14,024 nucleotides of DNA, from NCBI GenBank assembly GCA_016189825.1, contig JACPRR010000114.1, forward strand, positions 1 through 14,024, in the 5' to 3' direction. Within the stretch, counting starts at the first letter, position 1, and the number at the start of each line of letters is the position of its first letter. Source of the stretch: Chloroflexota bacterium. Lineage in GTDB: Bacteria; Chloroflexota; Dehalococcoidia; JACPPY01. Below, piece after piece: positions 1 to 6,870 of this stretch. The translations under genes were made by a program, and so were the position numbers. Under the pieces are notes generated by a model. The model ran no database searches. It was not told where the DNA came from and saw nothing but the letters and a program-made list of their open reading frames with translations.

Positions 1-773
1 CCCTTGGCGCCGGTGATCTGTACGTCGAGCAGGGGGCTGGCAAGGGCGTTCTTGGCGGCATCCACGGCCCGGTTCTGGCCAGTCCCGCTGCCGATGGACA
101 TCCAGGCCGGTCCGGCGCCTTTCATTATGGAGCGGACGTCGGCGTAGTCCAGGTTGATCATGCCGGGCACGGTGATCACCTCCGCTATAGCGGAAACGGC
201 GCCGCGAAGGACATCATCGGCCATCTTGAAAGCCCCGTCGACCGCTGTCTTGGCGTCGCACATCTGGAGCAGTTTGTCGTTGGGGACGATGATGAGGGTG
301 TCGACCTTGGAAACCAGGTTGGCGATCCCTTCCTCGGCCACCTGGCGGCGATGCGCGCCCTCGAATGAGAAGGGCTTGGTGACGGTCGCGATGGCTAGGG
401 CGCCGCATTCCTTGGCCAGCGCGGCCACAACCGGCGCCGAGCCGGTGCCGGTGCCTCCGCCCATGCCCGCGGCGATGAACACCATATCGGCGCCCTGTAT
501 GGCGTTGCGGATTTCCTCGCGGCTTTCATCTGCCGCGCGTGCGCCCACATTATGGTCGCCGCCGGCGCCGAGACCTCGGGTAAGCTGGGGACCGATCTGT
601 ATCCGTGTCGGCGCCTCGGCGAGCGACAGGGATTGAGCATCGGTGTTCAGGGCGATGAAATCAACGCCGCGTACTTCTTCGCGGACCATGCGGGTGATGG
701 CGTTGCAGCCACCGCCGCCGCAGCCGATAGCCTTTATCTTGGCTGCAGGGGATGCGAAAGTCTGTTTAGCCAT
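1..773 (-). CDS. ftsZ: Cell division protein FtsZ (partial, N-terminal 257 residues)
   Basis: FtsZ is the bacterial tubulin homologue. It binds GTP, polymerises into the cytokinetic ring at midcell, and is tethered to the membrane here presumably by FtsA, whose gene lies immediately upstream. The reading frame runs from an ATG at 773 off the left edge of the window, so the C-terminal part of the GTPase fold and the FtsA-binding tail are not visible. The N-terminal glycine loop (GCGGGGCNA) is at residues 17-25, the tubulin signature GGGTGTG at about 105-111, and the T7 synergy loop (NLDYADV) at about 207-213 with its catalytic aspartates. A strong ribosome binding site (AAGGAG, minus strand, 780-785) stands 6 nt before the start. 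The gene follows ftsA by 59 bp, so it is probably co-transcribed. The WMSIGSGTGQNRA stretch resembles Chloroflexota FtsZ (recalled, not searched). Identification is secure. Confidence 0.96.
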   Translation of the reverse strand, partial: MAKQTFASPAAKIKAIGCGGGGCNAITRMVREEVRGVDFIALNTDAQSLSLAEAPTRIQIGPQLTRGLGAGGDHNVGARAADESREEIRNAIQGADMVFIAAGMGGGTGTGSAPVVAALAKECGALAIATVTKPFSFEGAHRRQVAEEGIANLVSKVDTLIIVPNDKLLQMCDAKTAVDGAFKMADDVLRGAVSAIAEVITVPGMINLDYADVRSIMKGAGPAWMSIGSGTGQNRAVDAAKNALASPLLDVQITGAK

Positions 774-832
774 TGTTTTCTCCTTATCTTCCTCTCTGTG
801 TTCCTGTGTTGGCATGCCTATTCAATTGTCGG

Positions 833-2077
833 TTATTTCTTGGCAACGAGGGCCTTGAACAGTCCCAAGACCTTCTTCCAAGGGGCCGCGTTGGCGTCGT
901 TCCAATCCTTGGGAGAGGTCTTCGACCATCCTGCCTGCCTGCCGTCCCCCTTCGTTCCCCATTCGACGAGTCCCACGCCGGTGGCGTATGCGGGGCTGGA
1001 GAGCACGTCGGTAATGCCGTATACGCCCTCGGGGAGACCGATGCGGACAGGGACGCGCAGGGTCTCCGAGGCCAATTCCTGAAGGCCGGGTACTGAAGAG
1101 GAGCCGCCGGTAAGGACGAGCCCCGCCGGCGCGAGCTGCGTGTAGTCGGAAGTTGGCATCTCCAGGAGGATGAGCCGCATTGTCTCCTCCATGCGGGCGC
1201 GGACGATGTTGCAGAGTTCCGCATGGGATATGTTGTGCCCGTTGTCGATGTTTATGGCCTGGTCCTGCTCTTCCGCGGGGTGGGGTGTCACATCAGCGTA
1301 CTTGCGCTTCATGCTCTCGGCGATGTCAAAGGGTAGTCCCAGGCCCAGGGCGACGTCGCTGGTGACCTGGTAGCCGGCTACCGGCAGCACCGAGGTGTGA
1401 TAAATGCTGCCTTCCTTGAACACCGAGATGTCCGTAGTGCCCCCGCCGATGTCGGCGAGAATGACGCCCATTTCTTTCTCGTCGGGTGACAGAACAGCTT
1501 CGCCGCTGGCGAGCGCTTCAAGGACAAGGTCGTCGATCTCGAGGCCGACGCCCCTGATGCACTTCACCAGGTTCTGGATCGAGGAAACCGCTGCCGTGAT
1601 GATGTGGGTTTCCACGTCGAGGCGGAAGCCGTGCATCCCCACCGGGTTCTGCACGCCGACCTGGCCGTCCAAAGCATACTGGCGCGGTATAGCGTGAAGA
1701 ATCCTGCGATCGCTGGGAATGACCACATTGCGGGCCGAGTCAAGCACCCTCCTCAGATCGTCCGGGCGGACGAGACGGTCGTTGCGGGGGATGGCGATGA
1801 CGCCCTTGCTGTTCTGGGAGACGATATGCCTGCCGGTTACGCCAACATACGCTGAATAAATACGGGTGCCGCTGGACTGCTGCGCTCTCTGAACTGACTC
1901 TCGTATGGACTCTTTTGCTTCATTGACATTCACCACCATGCCCTTGTGGAGCCCGCGGGACGGGGTTATGCCAACGCCGAGGACCTGAAGGCCGCCGGAG
2001 GAGTCCTGCGTGGCGACGATGGTGCACACTTTAGTGGTGCCGACATCGATGCCCGCAACTATCTTCTGTTTTGGCAT
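833..2077 (-). CDS. ftsA: Cell division protein FtsA
   Basis: FtsA is an actin-like ATPase that anchors FtsZ filaments to the inner face of the cytoplasmic membrane and recruits later division proteins. The 414-residue chain is full length for the family. The phosphate-1 motif (GIDVGTT) is at residues 9-15, the 1C/SHS2 region follows at about 80-160, the phosphate-2 motif (ADIGGGTTD) is at 208-216 and the adenosine motif (LTGGSSSVPG) at 322-331. The last 16 residues (from W400: WKKVLGLFKALVAKK) form a basic amphipathic helix, the usual membrane-targeting sequence. AGGAGG (minus strand, 2084-2089) lies 6 nt before the ATG and fixes the start. It is followed by ftsZ and preceded by a 408-bp gap after rsmH, so it could have its own promoter as well as read-through from the dcw promoter; no convincing one was found. 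Confidence 0.96.
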   Translation of the reverse strand: MPKQKIVAGIDVGTTKVCTIVATQDSSGGLQVLGVGITPSRGLHKGMVVNVNEAKESIRESVQRAQQSSGTRIYSAYVGVTGRHIVSQNSKGVIAIPRNDRLVRPDDLRRVLDSARNVVIPSDRRILHAIPRQYALDGQVGVQNPVGMHGFRLDVETHIITAAVSSIQNLVKCIRGVGLEIDDLVLEALASGEAVLSPDEKEMGVILADIGGGTTDISVFKEGSIYHTSVLPVAGYQVTSDVALGLGLPFDIAESMKRKYADVTPHPAEEQDQAINIDNGHNISHAELCNIVRARMEETMRLILLEMPTSDYTQLAPAGLVLTGGSSSVPGLQELASETLRVPVRIGLPEGVYGITDVLSSPAYATGVGLVEWGTKGDGRQAGWSKTSPKDWNDANAAPWKKVLGLFKALVAKK

Positions 2078-2485
2078 CTAAGACCTCCTCTGAATTTCTG
2101 GTTCCTGGTGCTCACTACTCCGGGTCGCGCTACGTTTATCTCGCACTTTACATATATCGCATCTCCCCCTCCCTGGGCGGCCCTCGTAGTTGCCAGGGCT
2201 GATATGTCAAAAGGGGGGCAGGACCGGGCACAGCTCCGCAGCAGATCGGGTGAAGAAGGGCTCGACCGTTTTGGCTGTTTTTTTCGAACATAATGGCTGC
2301 GGCGTGCATCAGGCCCCGCCCCCCTTGGTTGCCAGCCTTCCGGATAGCGGCGCAAATGGGGCCGTCGAAGTGTACATAAGAGCGGACATGCGATCTCAGG
2401 TGGAACATAAGTGTGGAAAAGGCCTCGTGGGCTGCGTTGGTTTCGTTGTTTGATGTTGTCTTCATGGATTCGTGCCCCCGGGGGT
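2078..2485. other. 408-bp spacer between rsmH and ftsA
   Basis: This spacer sits where many bacteria carry ftsL, ftsI and mur genes. No membrane-spanning ORF (ftsL-like) and no penicillin-binding-protein fragment is visible in any frame. It contains one doubtful minus-strand ORF (listed separately), a 10-bp GC palindrome (CCCCCGGGGG) at 2475-2484 directly after the rsmH stop, and a perfect TTGACA on the minus strand at 2205-2210. The hexamer has only a poor -10 partner (TACGAG, 16 nt away), so it is not called as a promoter. I see no tRNA, no RNase P RNA core motifs and no rho-independent terminator. Confidence 0.6.
2148..2465 (-). CDS. Doubtful hypothetical protein between rsmH and ftsA
   Basis: This 105-residue frame starts with an ATG 20 bp after the rsmH stop and runs in the same direction. 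It has no recognisable domain, no signal peptide and no membrane segment. It is rich in His, Arg and Asn, with GFP-like loops absent and Gly/Pro-rich sequence in the second half. Codons in the first 60 positions often end in G or C, which fits the neighbouring genes, but the later part looks less gene-like. No proper Shine-Dalgarno precedes the ATG. A second long minus-strand frame overlaps the same spacer and runs into both neighbours, which is a warning that long frames arise by chance here. It may be non-coding leader sequence for ftsA instead. The function is unknown. Confidence 0.22.
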   Translation of the reverse strand: MKTTSNNETNAAHEAFSTLMFHLRSHVRSYVHFDGPICAAIRKAGNQGGRGLMHAAAIMFEKNSQNGRALLHPICCGAVPGPAPLLTYQPWQLRGPPREGEMRYM

Positions 2486-3463
2486 TTAAGTGCGCTCAGC
2501 CGCCCGCAGCCGCGCGCTCCGGCTGCGAGGATTCGCAAGCACCTCTTCCTGCGAGGGCTTGGTCGCTTTCCTGTTGACCAGGCGGATTCGAGCGGCATGA
2601 CCGCAGACGCAAGTAATGGCCGCGGGCGGGCAGATGCAGCCCGCAGACTCCTGCTTGAGTATGTTCTTCACGATGCGGTCTTCCAGCGAATGGTAGCTGA
2701 TGACTACGAGTCGCCCGTGGAATCCCAGGAGGTCGATCGCCTGCTGCAGGGCGAGCGGCAGGTTGCGCAACTCCTGATTCACCGCGATACGCAGGGCCTG
2801 GAAAGTCCTGGTTGCGGGATGGGTCTTGTCCCTGCGGCGACCAGTCGCCCGGAGAACAGCCGTTGCAAGCTCAAGCGTCGTTTTCATGGGGCGGCCAGCC
2901 GCGATCTCGCGGGCGATGCGACGGCTGTTGGGGTCCTCGCCGAACTTGTAGATAAGGTCGGCAAGTTCACTCTCCGAGTAGCTGTTGACTATATCCGCAG
3001 CCGTCAATTCCTGGTCAGGACCAAAGCGCATGTCCAGGGGTGAATCATGCTGGAAGCTGAACCCCCGGTCCTCAGCATCCAACTGGCGGGATGACAGCCC
3101 CAGGTCGAAAAGTATCCCGTTGACGGGGACGAAGTTGTTACGGGTACAGATATCCTTCACGTTGACGAAGTTGTCGTTTACCAGCAGAGCATCCTTGCGG
3201 TAGCCGGAAAGCCGGCCCCGTGATTCGGCTATCGCCCTGGGGTCGGCATCTATGCCCAGCAACTGGCCTCCGGGTGCGCTCGCCTCGAGTATCGCCAGCG
3301 CATGCCCCCCGGAGCCCAGGGTGCAGTCGACGTAGCGGCCCCCGGATTGGACCGCCAACGCCTCCACGGCCTCGTGCAGCAAAACCGGAATGTGGAAATG
3401 GGGCAGTGCCCGAGGCCCCGTCGCTTCACTTTCCAGATTGTCCATCAAAGCTGGCGATCTCAT
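2486..3463 (-). CDS. rsmH: 16S rRNA (cytosine1402-N4)-methyltransferase RsmH (MraW)
   Basis: RsmH methylates N4 of C1402 in the decoding centre of 16S rRNA using S-adenosylmethionine, and is a standard early gene of the dcw cluster. The 325-residue chain has the usual length. The SAM-binding motif I (DCTLGSGGH) is at residues 46-54, GIDADP at 70-75, DLGLSS at 120-125 and ISYHSLEDR at 255-263. The family's methyltransferase fold is interrupted by its helical insert at about 150-240. A CICPP...CVCG cysteine cluster is at 276-287, as in many RsmH proteins. The start codon overlaps the mraZ stop by 4 bp (ATGA), with AGGA just upstream inside mraZ, indicating translational coupling. A later ATG (residue 7) is a possible alternative start. 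Confidence 0.97.
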   Translation of the reverse strand: MRSPALMDNLESEATGPRALPHFHIPVLLHEAVEALAVQSGGRYVDCTLGSGGHALAILEASAPGGQLLGIDADPRAIAESRGRLSGYRKDALLVNDNFVNVKDICTRNNFVPVNGILFDLGLSSRQLDAEDRGFSFQHDSPLDMRFGPDQELTAADIVNSYSESELADLIYKFGEDPNSRRIAREIAAGRPMKTTLELATAVLRATGRRRDKTHPATRTFQALRIAVNQELRNLPLALQQAIDLLGFHGRLVVISYHSLEDRIVKNILKQESAGCICPPAAITCVCGHAARIRLVNRKATKPSQEEVLANPRSRSARLRAAERT

Positions 3464-3903
3464 TCCTGCTGGCCCCGGGGTTTCTGGAGACTCTCAATAA
3501 CGTCCCACACGGACGACTGGTCTTGCTCGAAGGCCTTCAACCTCTCCGGGTTCCAGATCTCGGCCGATTCGTTGACGCCGATGACAATGGCCGAGGTTTC
3601 TATGCCCGCGGTCTGCCTGAGCTCTGGCGGCAGCATGACCCTGCCCTGGGCGTCCAGCTTGAACTCGGTCGCCTTGGGAAACAGGTTACGCTGTACCTTG
3701 CGCTGTGCTGCCGGGGCGAGCCCTTTGGTCTGCAAGGTCTGCGCAATCTCCTCGAACTTCGCCTTGGTGTATATGGCGATGCAGCCTTCGGCGCCCGGGG
3801 TGAGGAATCCTCCCTCCTGGAGCGCTGAACGGAAAGAGGGCGGGATGGGTATCCTGCCCTTCTCGTCTACCTTATAGGTGGCTTGCCCGACGAATGTTGT
3901 CAT
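3460..3903 (-). CDS. mraZ: Transcriptional regulator MraZ
   Basis: MraZ is a ring-forming DNA-binding protein of the SpoVT/AbrB-like swapped-hairpin fold that represses its own dcw operon. It also binds RsmH substrate pathways only indirectly, so no enzyme activity is expected. The 147-residue chain contains the two diagnostic repeats, DEKGR..IP..FR at residues 13-25 and DAQGR..LP.ELR at 84-96, each a DNA-contact module. It is the second gene of the operon, 8 bp after the winged-helix-like gene, and overlaps rsmH by 4 bp. Its likely operator is the array of TGG-led repeats at 4456-4490 by the operon promoter. The start ATG at 3903 lies close to the upstream stop; the SD is within or next to the end of the preceding gene. 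Identification is secure. Confidence 0.96.
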   Translation of the reverse strand: MTTFVGQATYKVDEKGRIPIPPSFRSALQEGGFLTPGAEGCIAIYTKAKFEEIAQTLQTKGLAPAAQRKVQRNLFPKATEFKLDAQGRVMLPPELRQTAGIETSAIVIGVNESAEIWNPERLKAFEQDQSSVWDVIESLQKPRGQQE

Positions 3904-3911
3904 GCTTCAGA

Positions 3912-4388
3912 TCAGGACGAGACTTGCTCCTGGGTGAGTTCAACCACCCGGTATTCGTTCCACAGGCGCACCTGGTCCCACTGCAGGCGGCCGAGGTTCT
4001 GGACTGAATTCCTCTTCTCCGGATCGCTGGTCAATGCGAACAGAGCCACACCGTCCTCGCACCATTCCACGATCACGCCCTGGTGTGTCAGTTCTCGCAC
4101 GGCGCGACGGACATCGAGGCGCCCAGCTTCGGGACTGCAACTCAGGCAGTCCATGGTGCATTTCGCCCTCGGGTGCCGGCTGAGGAAGAGAAGCACCTGC
4201 AACTTCTCACGTGTGTCTCCGCATGTCTCCATGAAGGAAAGCAAGTCATCGGCGTTCACATGCCCTGCCAGATGGTCGCGGGCGCTCACGAAAAAGCAAG
4301 AGGGATTTAAGTCTGTTGAGGAGTTCTTGAGGGTCTTCAAGCTAGGTAGCGGGCCCTCGCACACCCTGTATTGAACGTATGTCTGCAT
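3912..4388 (-). CDS. Uncharacterised winged-helix-like protein, first gene of the mraZ operon
   Basis: I do not recognise a named family for this 158-residue protein. The region from about residue 59 to 121 reads like a winged helix: helix 1 (REKLQVLLFLSRHP), a short Cys-rich second segment (CTMDCLSC), a basic recognition-helix candidate (RLDVRRAVRELTHQG), then a beta wing (VIVEWCEDGVALFALT). The C-terminal third (about 125-150) is predicted helical and polar. No signal peptide or membrane helix is present. I chose the ATG at 4388 because AAGGA lies just upstream (minus strand, about 4396-4401). The frame is open back to a GTG at 4481, which would give 189 residues and start almost at the predicted transcript start, but that extension looks low in conservation signals and would run through the MraZ-box repeats. 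It lies 8 bp before mraZ, so it is probably co-regulated and perhaps a DNA-binding partner (inference). Confidence 0.75.
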   Translation of the reverse strand: MQTYVQYRVCEGPLPSLKTLKNSSTDLNPSCFFVSARDHLAGHVNADDLLSFMETCGDTREKLQVLLFLSRHPRAKCTMDCLSCSPEAGRLDVRRAVRELTHQGVIVEWCEDGVALFALTSDPEKRNSVQNLGRLQWDQVRLWNEYRVVELTQEQVSS

Positions 4389-4455
4389 CGCAGTTTCCTT
4401 CTTCATAGCCGCTTCACTGCTGCGGGGCCCGGCACAAGAAAGAGCGAGACCGGTT

Positions 4456-4490
4456 CCCCACAGTTCACCACAATGAGCCACTGCGCCCCA
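4456..4490 (-). promoter_or_regulatory. Probable MraZ operator (four 10-bp-spaced TGG repeats)
   Basis: On the minus strand four pentamers stand exactly 10 bp apart: TGGGG (4490-4486), TGGCT (4480-4476), TGGTG (4470-4466) and TGGGG (4460-4456). The known MraZ box is direct TGGGN repeats separated by 5 nt. Here the two outer copies match perfectly and the inner two keep TGG. The array begins at the last base of the -10 hexamer and covers the predicted transcript start, the position expected for a repressor. Confidence 0.72.
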
Positions 4491-4518
4491 TTATGAGTGG
4501 TTCCCAAGGGTGCGTCAA
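4490..4518 (-). promoter_or_regulatory. Sigma-70-type promoter of the dcw operon
   Basis: On the minus strand a -35 TTGACG (4518-4513) and a -10 CATAAT (4495-4490) are separated by exactly 17 bp; each matches consensus at five of six positions. Transcription should start near 4483. This leaves a leader of about 95 nt before the ATG at 4388. AT-rich sequence (ATAATTAT, 4533-4540) lies just upstream of the -35. Confidence 0.75.
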
Positions 4519-4555
4519 GGCCCTGGTTGACGATAATTATGAAATCTTTGGGGGG

Positions 4556-4568
4556 CTTATGACATAAG
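4556..4568. promoter_or_regulatory. Perfect palindrome in the divergent promoter region
   Basis: CTTATGACATAAG is a perfect 6-bp inverted repeat around one central base. It lies 38 bp upstream of the dcw -35 hexamer and about 145 bp before the first codon of the divergent mogA-like gene. The size and position suit a dimeric regulator, but nothing shows which one. It could also be chance. The rest of the gene-free stretch 4389-4732 holds the dcw promoter, the MraZ box and the mogA -10, with no other feature seen. Confidence 0.35.
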
Positions 4569-4713
4569 TTTTCATCATTTGAATCTGACCGGGGCCGAGG
4601 CCGTCGAAGGCGCCAGGATTTTTCGGGAAGTGGTGGGTTGTGGGGAGGGTTTGAGACGGTGTTCGGCCGGGTTTCCTTCCCGTCTGCTGGGACGCCTGGC
4701 GGAGATCGCGCCT

Positions 4714-4742
4714 TTGGTCTCCAATTACCTGTATGTTAGAAT
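4714..4742 (+). promoter_or_regulatory. Candidate extended -10 promoter for mogA-trmD-rplS
   Basis: TGTTAGAAT (4734-4742) is an extended -10 element (TGn plus TAGAAT). A weak -35 (TTGGTC, 4714-4719) is 17 bp upstream. The element overlaps the annotated ATG at 4733, so either this promoter serves a downstream start (the in-frame TTG at 4751, nearly leaderless) or the match is fortuitous. Confidence 0.4.
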
Positions 4743-5269
4743 ATGGCGTTTTGGATACGAAACCAGTTGAAATCAGGTTCGGGATTCTGACCGTATCCGA
4801 CTCTGGTCATCGCGGCGAGCGTCCGCGCGATGAGAGTGGGGAAGCGATACGTTCCTGCCTGCAGCGGCTCAATGCCCGGGAGGAGCGTTATGCCGTCGTT
4901 CCCGACGAGAAGGACGCGATCTCAGGGAAGCTGCGCGAATGGGCGGGCCTGGGGCTGGACCTCGTCCTGACCACCGGTGGCACGGGGCTGAGCCCGAGGG
5001 ACGTGACTCCGGAGGCGACCATGGCCGTGCTGGACAGGCTGGCGCCGGGTTTCAGCGAGGTGATGCGCGCCGAAAGCCAGAAGAAGACACCTCGCGCGAT
5101 GCTGAGCCGGGGCGTTTCGGGTGCCTGCGGCAGATGCTTGATCATCAATCTCCCCGGCAGCCCGAAGGCGGTCAAGGAGAGTCTCGAGGTCATACTTGGC
5201 ACCCTCCCCCATGCCGTCGATGTGCTCCGCGGCCAGGTGCGCGAGTGCGCCAGCGAGGCGCCCGGATGA
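4733..5269 (+). CDS. mogA: Molybdopterin adenylyltransferase-type protein (MogA/MoaB family)
   Basis: Members of this family bind molybdopterin and, in the MogA form, adenylylate it before molybdenum insertion, a late cytoplasmic step of molybdenum cofactor synthesis. The 178-residue chain has [13 protein letters not shown] at residues 16-28 (start of the fold), the cofactor-binding signature [16 protein letters not shown] at 80-95, and [11 protein letters not shown] at 139-149. Length fits the stand-alone form. MogA and MoaB are hard to tell apart by eye; the symbol is provisional. The ATG at 4733 has no Shine-Dalgarno and overlaps a -10-like element; the in-frame TTG at 4751 is an alternative, and family similarity begins only near residue 14, so either is compatible. 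It overlaps trmD by 4 bp (ATGA), implying coupling with a tRNA modification gene. Confidence 0.9.
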   Translation: MLEYGVLDTKPVEIRFGILTVSDSGHRGERPRDESGEAIRSCLQRLNAREERYAVVPDEKDAISGKLREWAGLGLDLVLTTGGTGLSPRDVTPEATMAVLDRLAPGFSEVMRAESQKKTPRAMLSRGVSGACGRCLIINLPGSPKAVKESLEVILGTLPHAVDVLRGQVRECASEAPG

Positions 5270-6036
5270 GGCTCGATATTCTGACGCTCTTCCCGGAGAT
5301 GTTCGCGCCGGTGTTTTCGCACAGCATTATGGGCCGGGCAATCGAGCGCAACCTGGTGGACATCAGGACCCGCAACTTCAGGGACTATGCTCACGACCGG
5401 CACCGCACGGTCGACGACTATCCCTATGGCGGCGGCTCAGGCATGGTCTTGAAACCGGAGCCGTTGTTTGAGGCTGTCGAGGCAGTGCTGGCGGAGTGGC
5501 CGGCTGGGACCAGCATGGGTGGCGCGATGCGGCGCAAGATAGTGCTGCTCACTCCCCAGGGACGACGTTTCACCCAGGAGATCGCGCGCGACCTAGCCAG
5601 CCTCGATCACCTGGTCATGGTCTGTGGACGCTATGAGGGGGTCGATGAGCGTGTACGGGAGCACCTGGCCACCGATGAAATAAGCATCGGCGACTACGTA
5701 TTGAGTGGTGGTGAGCTGCCTGCTATGGTTGTCGCTGAGGCCGTGGTCAGGCTCTTGCCCGGCGTTCTCGGTTCTGCGGAATCCGCCGAAGATGATTCCT
5801 TCAGCGCCGGGCTCTTGCAGTTTCCTCAATACACCAGGCCTCCGGATTTCCGTGGCTGGCGAGTACCTGATATACTTCTGTCCGGCAATCATGAGGAGAT
5901 CGCCCGCTGGCGGCATGGTCAGGCCCTGTCCCGGACTGTATCGAAGCGACCCGACTTGTTGCCCGAGGATGCGCTCTCGAAGCGTGAAGCCGGACCAGCT
6001 AACACAATCGTAGCGTCCGACGCGAAGGAAGGTTGA
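5266..6036 (+). CDS. trmD: tRNA (guanine37-N1)-methyltransferase TrmD
   Basis: TrmD is an essential SPOUT-class methyltransferase that makes m1G37 next to the anticodon, preventing +1 frameshifting. The 256-residue chain is of normal length. The start is the ATG overlapping the mogA stop, and the protein begins with the typical [13 protein letters not shown]. The conserved [11 protein letters not shown] is at residues 50-60, and the trefoil-knot SAM site includes GRYEGVDER (121-129) and [14 protein letters not shown] (141-154). The catalytic-region aspartate is in EDDSFS (about 175-180), followed by [10 protein letters not shown]. The frame is open far upstream of this start, but that upstream sequence is out-of-frame mogA. 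It is followed by rplS after 4 bp, the usual trmD-rplS order; rpsP and rimM, the usual upstream partners, are absent here. Confidence 0.97.
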   Translation: MRLDILTLFPEMFAPVFSHSIMGRAIERNLVDIRTRNFRDYAHDRHRTVDDYPYGGGSGMVLKPEPLFEAVEAVLAEWPAGTSMGGAMRRKIVLLTPQGRRFTQEIARDLASLDHLVMVCGRYEGVDERVREHLATDEISIGDYVLSGGELPAMVVAEAVVRLLPGVLGSAESAEDDSFSAGLLQFPQYTRPPDFRGWRVPDILLSGNHEEIARWRHGQALSRTVSKRPDLLPEDALSKREAGPANTIVASDAKEG

Positions 6037-6040
6037 GCTC

Positions 6041-6544
6041 ATGGACATCAATACTCTTGTCAGACTGCCGGTCAAAACTAACATGCCCAAACTTGCTCCG
6101 GGGGATACCGTCAAGGTTACGGTGAAGGTCATCGAGGGCGAGAAACAGCGTGGCCAGGCTTTCCAGGGCGTAGTCATTCGTGTCCGCAAAGGCACCAATA
6201 ACGCCAGCTTCACGGTGAGGCGCGTCACTCACGGCATCGGGGTGGAGCGCACCTTCATGGTGCACTCGCCATTGGTGGAAAAGGTGGAAGTGATCCGGCA
6301 TGGCGATGTCCGCCGGGCGCGCTTGTTCTACCTCCGCGGCCTGAGCACCAAGGAGTCCCGCGCCAAGGAAAAGGGGCGCGCGCTATCAGTTGAAGAGCTG
6401 GCAGGCGCGGGCGCGGCGGTCTCCGCCGCGCCGGAGGCGGGAGCTGAACCCGAGGGCGCGGCTGCTTCTAGCGAGGTACCTGCGGTCAATGCCGAGGCGG
6501 CGTCCGCGCCAGCGGCCGAAGCCGGGGTGAGCGAGGCCAAGTAG
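6041..6544 (+). CDS. rplS: 50S ribosomal protein L19 with a long Ala/Glu-rich C-terminal tail
   Basis: L19 lies at the interface of the two ribosomal subunits. Residues 1-113 match the whole normal protein (about 115 residues in most bacteria), with GDTVKVTVKVIEGEKQRGQAF-type core sequence from residue 21 and GIGVERTF...HSPLVEKVEVIRHGDVRRARLFYLR at about 65-99. Residues 114-167 are an extra tail made almost only of Ala, Glu, Gly, Pro, Ser and Val, expected to be disordered and acidic. GGAAGG inside the end of trmD lies about 8 nt before the ATG, and the gap to trmD is only 4 bp. The tail is in frame with high-GC codons and ends at a clear TAG, so it does not look like a frameshift artefact; a late sequencing error cannot be fully excluded. 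Confidence 0.95.
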   Translation: MDINTLVRLPVKTNMPKLAPGDTVKVTVKVIEGEKQRGQAFQGVVIRVRKGTNNASFTVRRVTHGIGVERTFMVHSPLVEKVEVIRHGDVRRARLFYLRGLSTKESRAKEKGRALSVEELAGAGAAVSAAPEAGAEPEGAAASSEVPAVNAEAASAPAAEAGVSEAK

Positions 6545-6548
6545 GAAC

Positions 6549-6568
6549 GGTATTCTCACGAAAATACC
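6549..6568 (+). terminator. Weak stem-loop after rplS
   Basis: GGTATT (6549-6554) and AATACC (6563-6568) can pair into a 6-bp stem with an 8-nt loop, 4 bp after the rplS stop. There is no T-run after it (CTTCTCG follows), so it is at best a weak or factor-assisted terminator. Confidence 0.25.
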
Positions 6569-6594
6569 CTTCTCGAGGCTATCCAAAAACCGTC

Positions 6595-6746
6595 TTTGCG
6601 AGTCCCGCCTCGGGACGAAGCAATCCCATTTAGCACGAGCGTGGCCGGCGGAGACTCAAGCTATCGGCCGCGCGGCCAGTGTTCGGTGCGGAAGGAGATT
6701 GCTTCGCGCAGTTTACCTTGAGCCTGCCGAAGGGCCGCAATGACGA
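6595..6746. repeat. Inverted-repeat element resembling a dispersed REP/MITE-like repeat
   Basis: CGAAGCAATC (6616-6625) and its exact complement GATTGCTTCG (6697-6706) form a 10-bp inverted repeat with a 71-bp interior. TTGCG (6596-6600) and CGCAA (6737-6741) extend the symmetry at the outside. The left arm carries its own hairpin, GTCCCG-CCT-CGGGAC (6602-6616). The right arm contains CCTT...AAGG around GAGCCTGCCG (about 6716-6734). These word types are ones I recall as dispersed non-coding repeats in several bacterial genomes. There is only one copy in this window, so mobility is an inference. Confidence 0.5.
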
Positions 6747-6870
6747 ACTTGCGGGATGCCTGCACTTGTCTTCCCAATGCTGGCTGAGAGAGCCAGGAGG
6801 GAAAAACCCGCTCGACTTGTTCGGCCGTCTCCGGCTGTCACGCTGTCTTCCACCGTGCCATGCGTGCGGC

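Noticed and set aside
2205..2210. Perfect TTGACA on the minus strand upstream of ftsA
   Set aside because: No -10 hexamer better than 3 of 6 matches exists at 15-19 bp, so it is not called as a promoter.
2059..2598. 179-residue minus-strand frame spanning rsmH end, spacer and ftsA start
   Set aside because: It overlaps both conserved genes out of frame, has an Arg/Pro/Ser-rich composition typical of shadow frames and no start signal.
3912..4481. 189-residue version of the winged-helix-like protein from GTG 4481
   Set aside because: The extra N-terminus is encoded by the leader and most of the MraZ-box repeats and has no Shine-Dalgarno, whereas the ATG at 4388 has AAGGA. It stays possible only if the transcript is leaderless.
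4579..4770. 63-residue plus-strand frame before mogA
   Set aside because: There is no ribosome binding site or family feature; it overlaps the mogA start and promoter and looks like a chance frame in GC-rich DNA.
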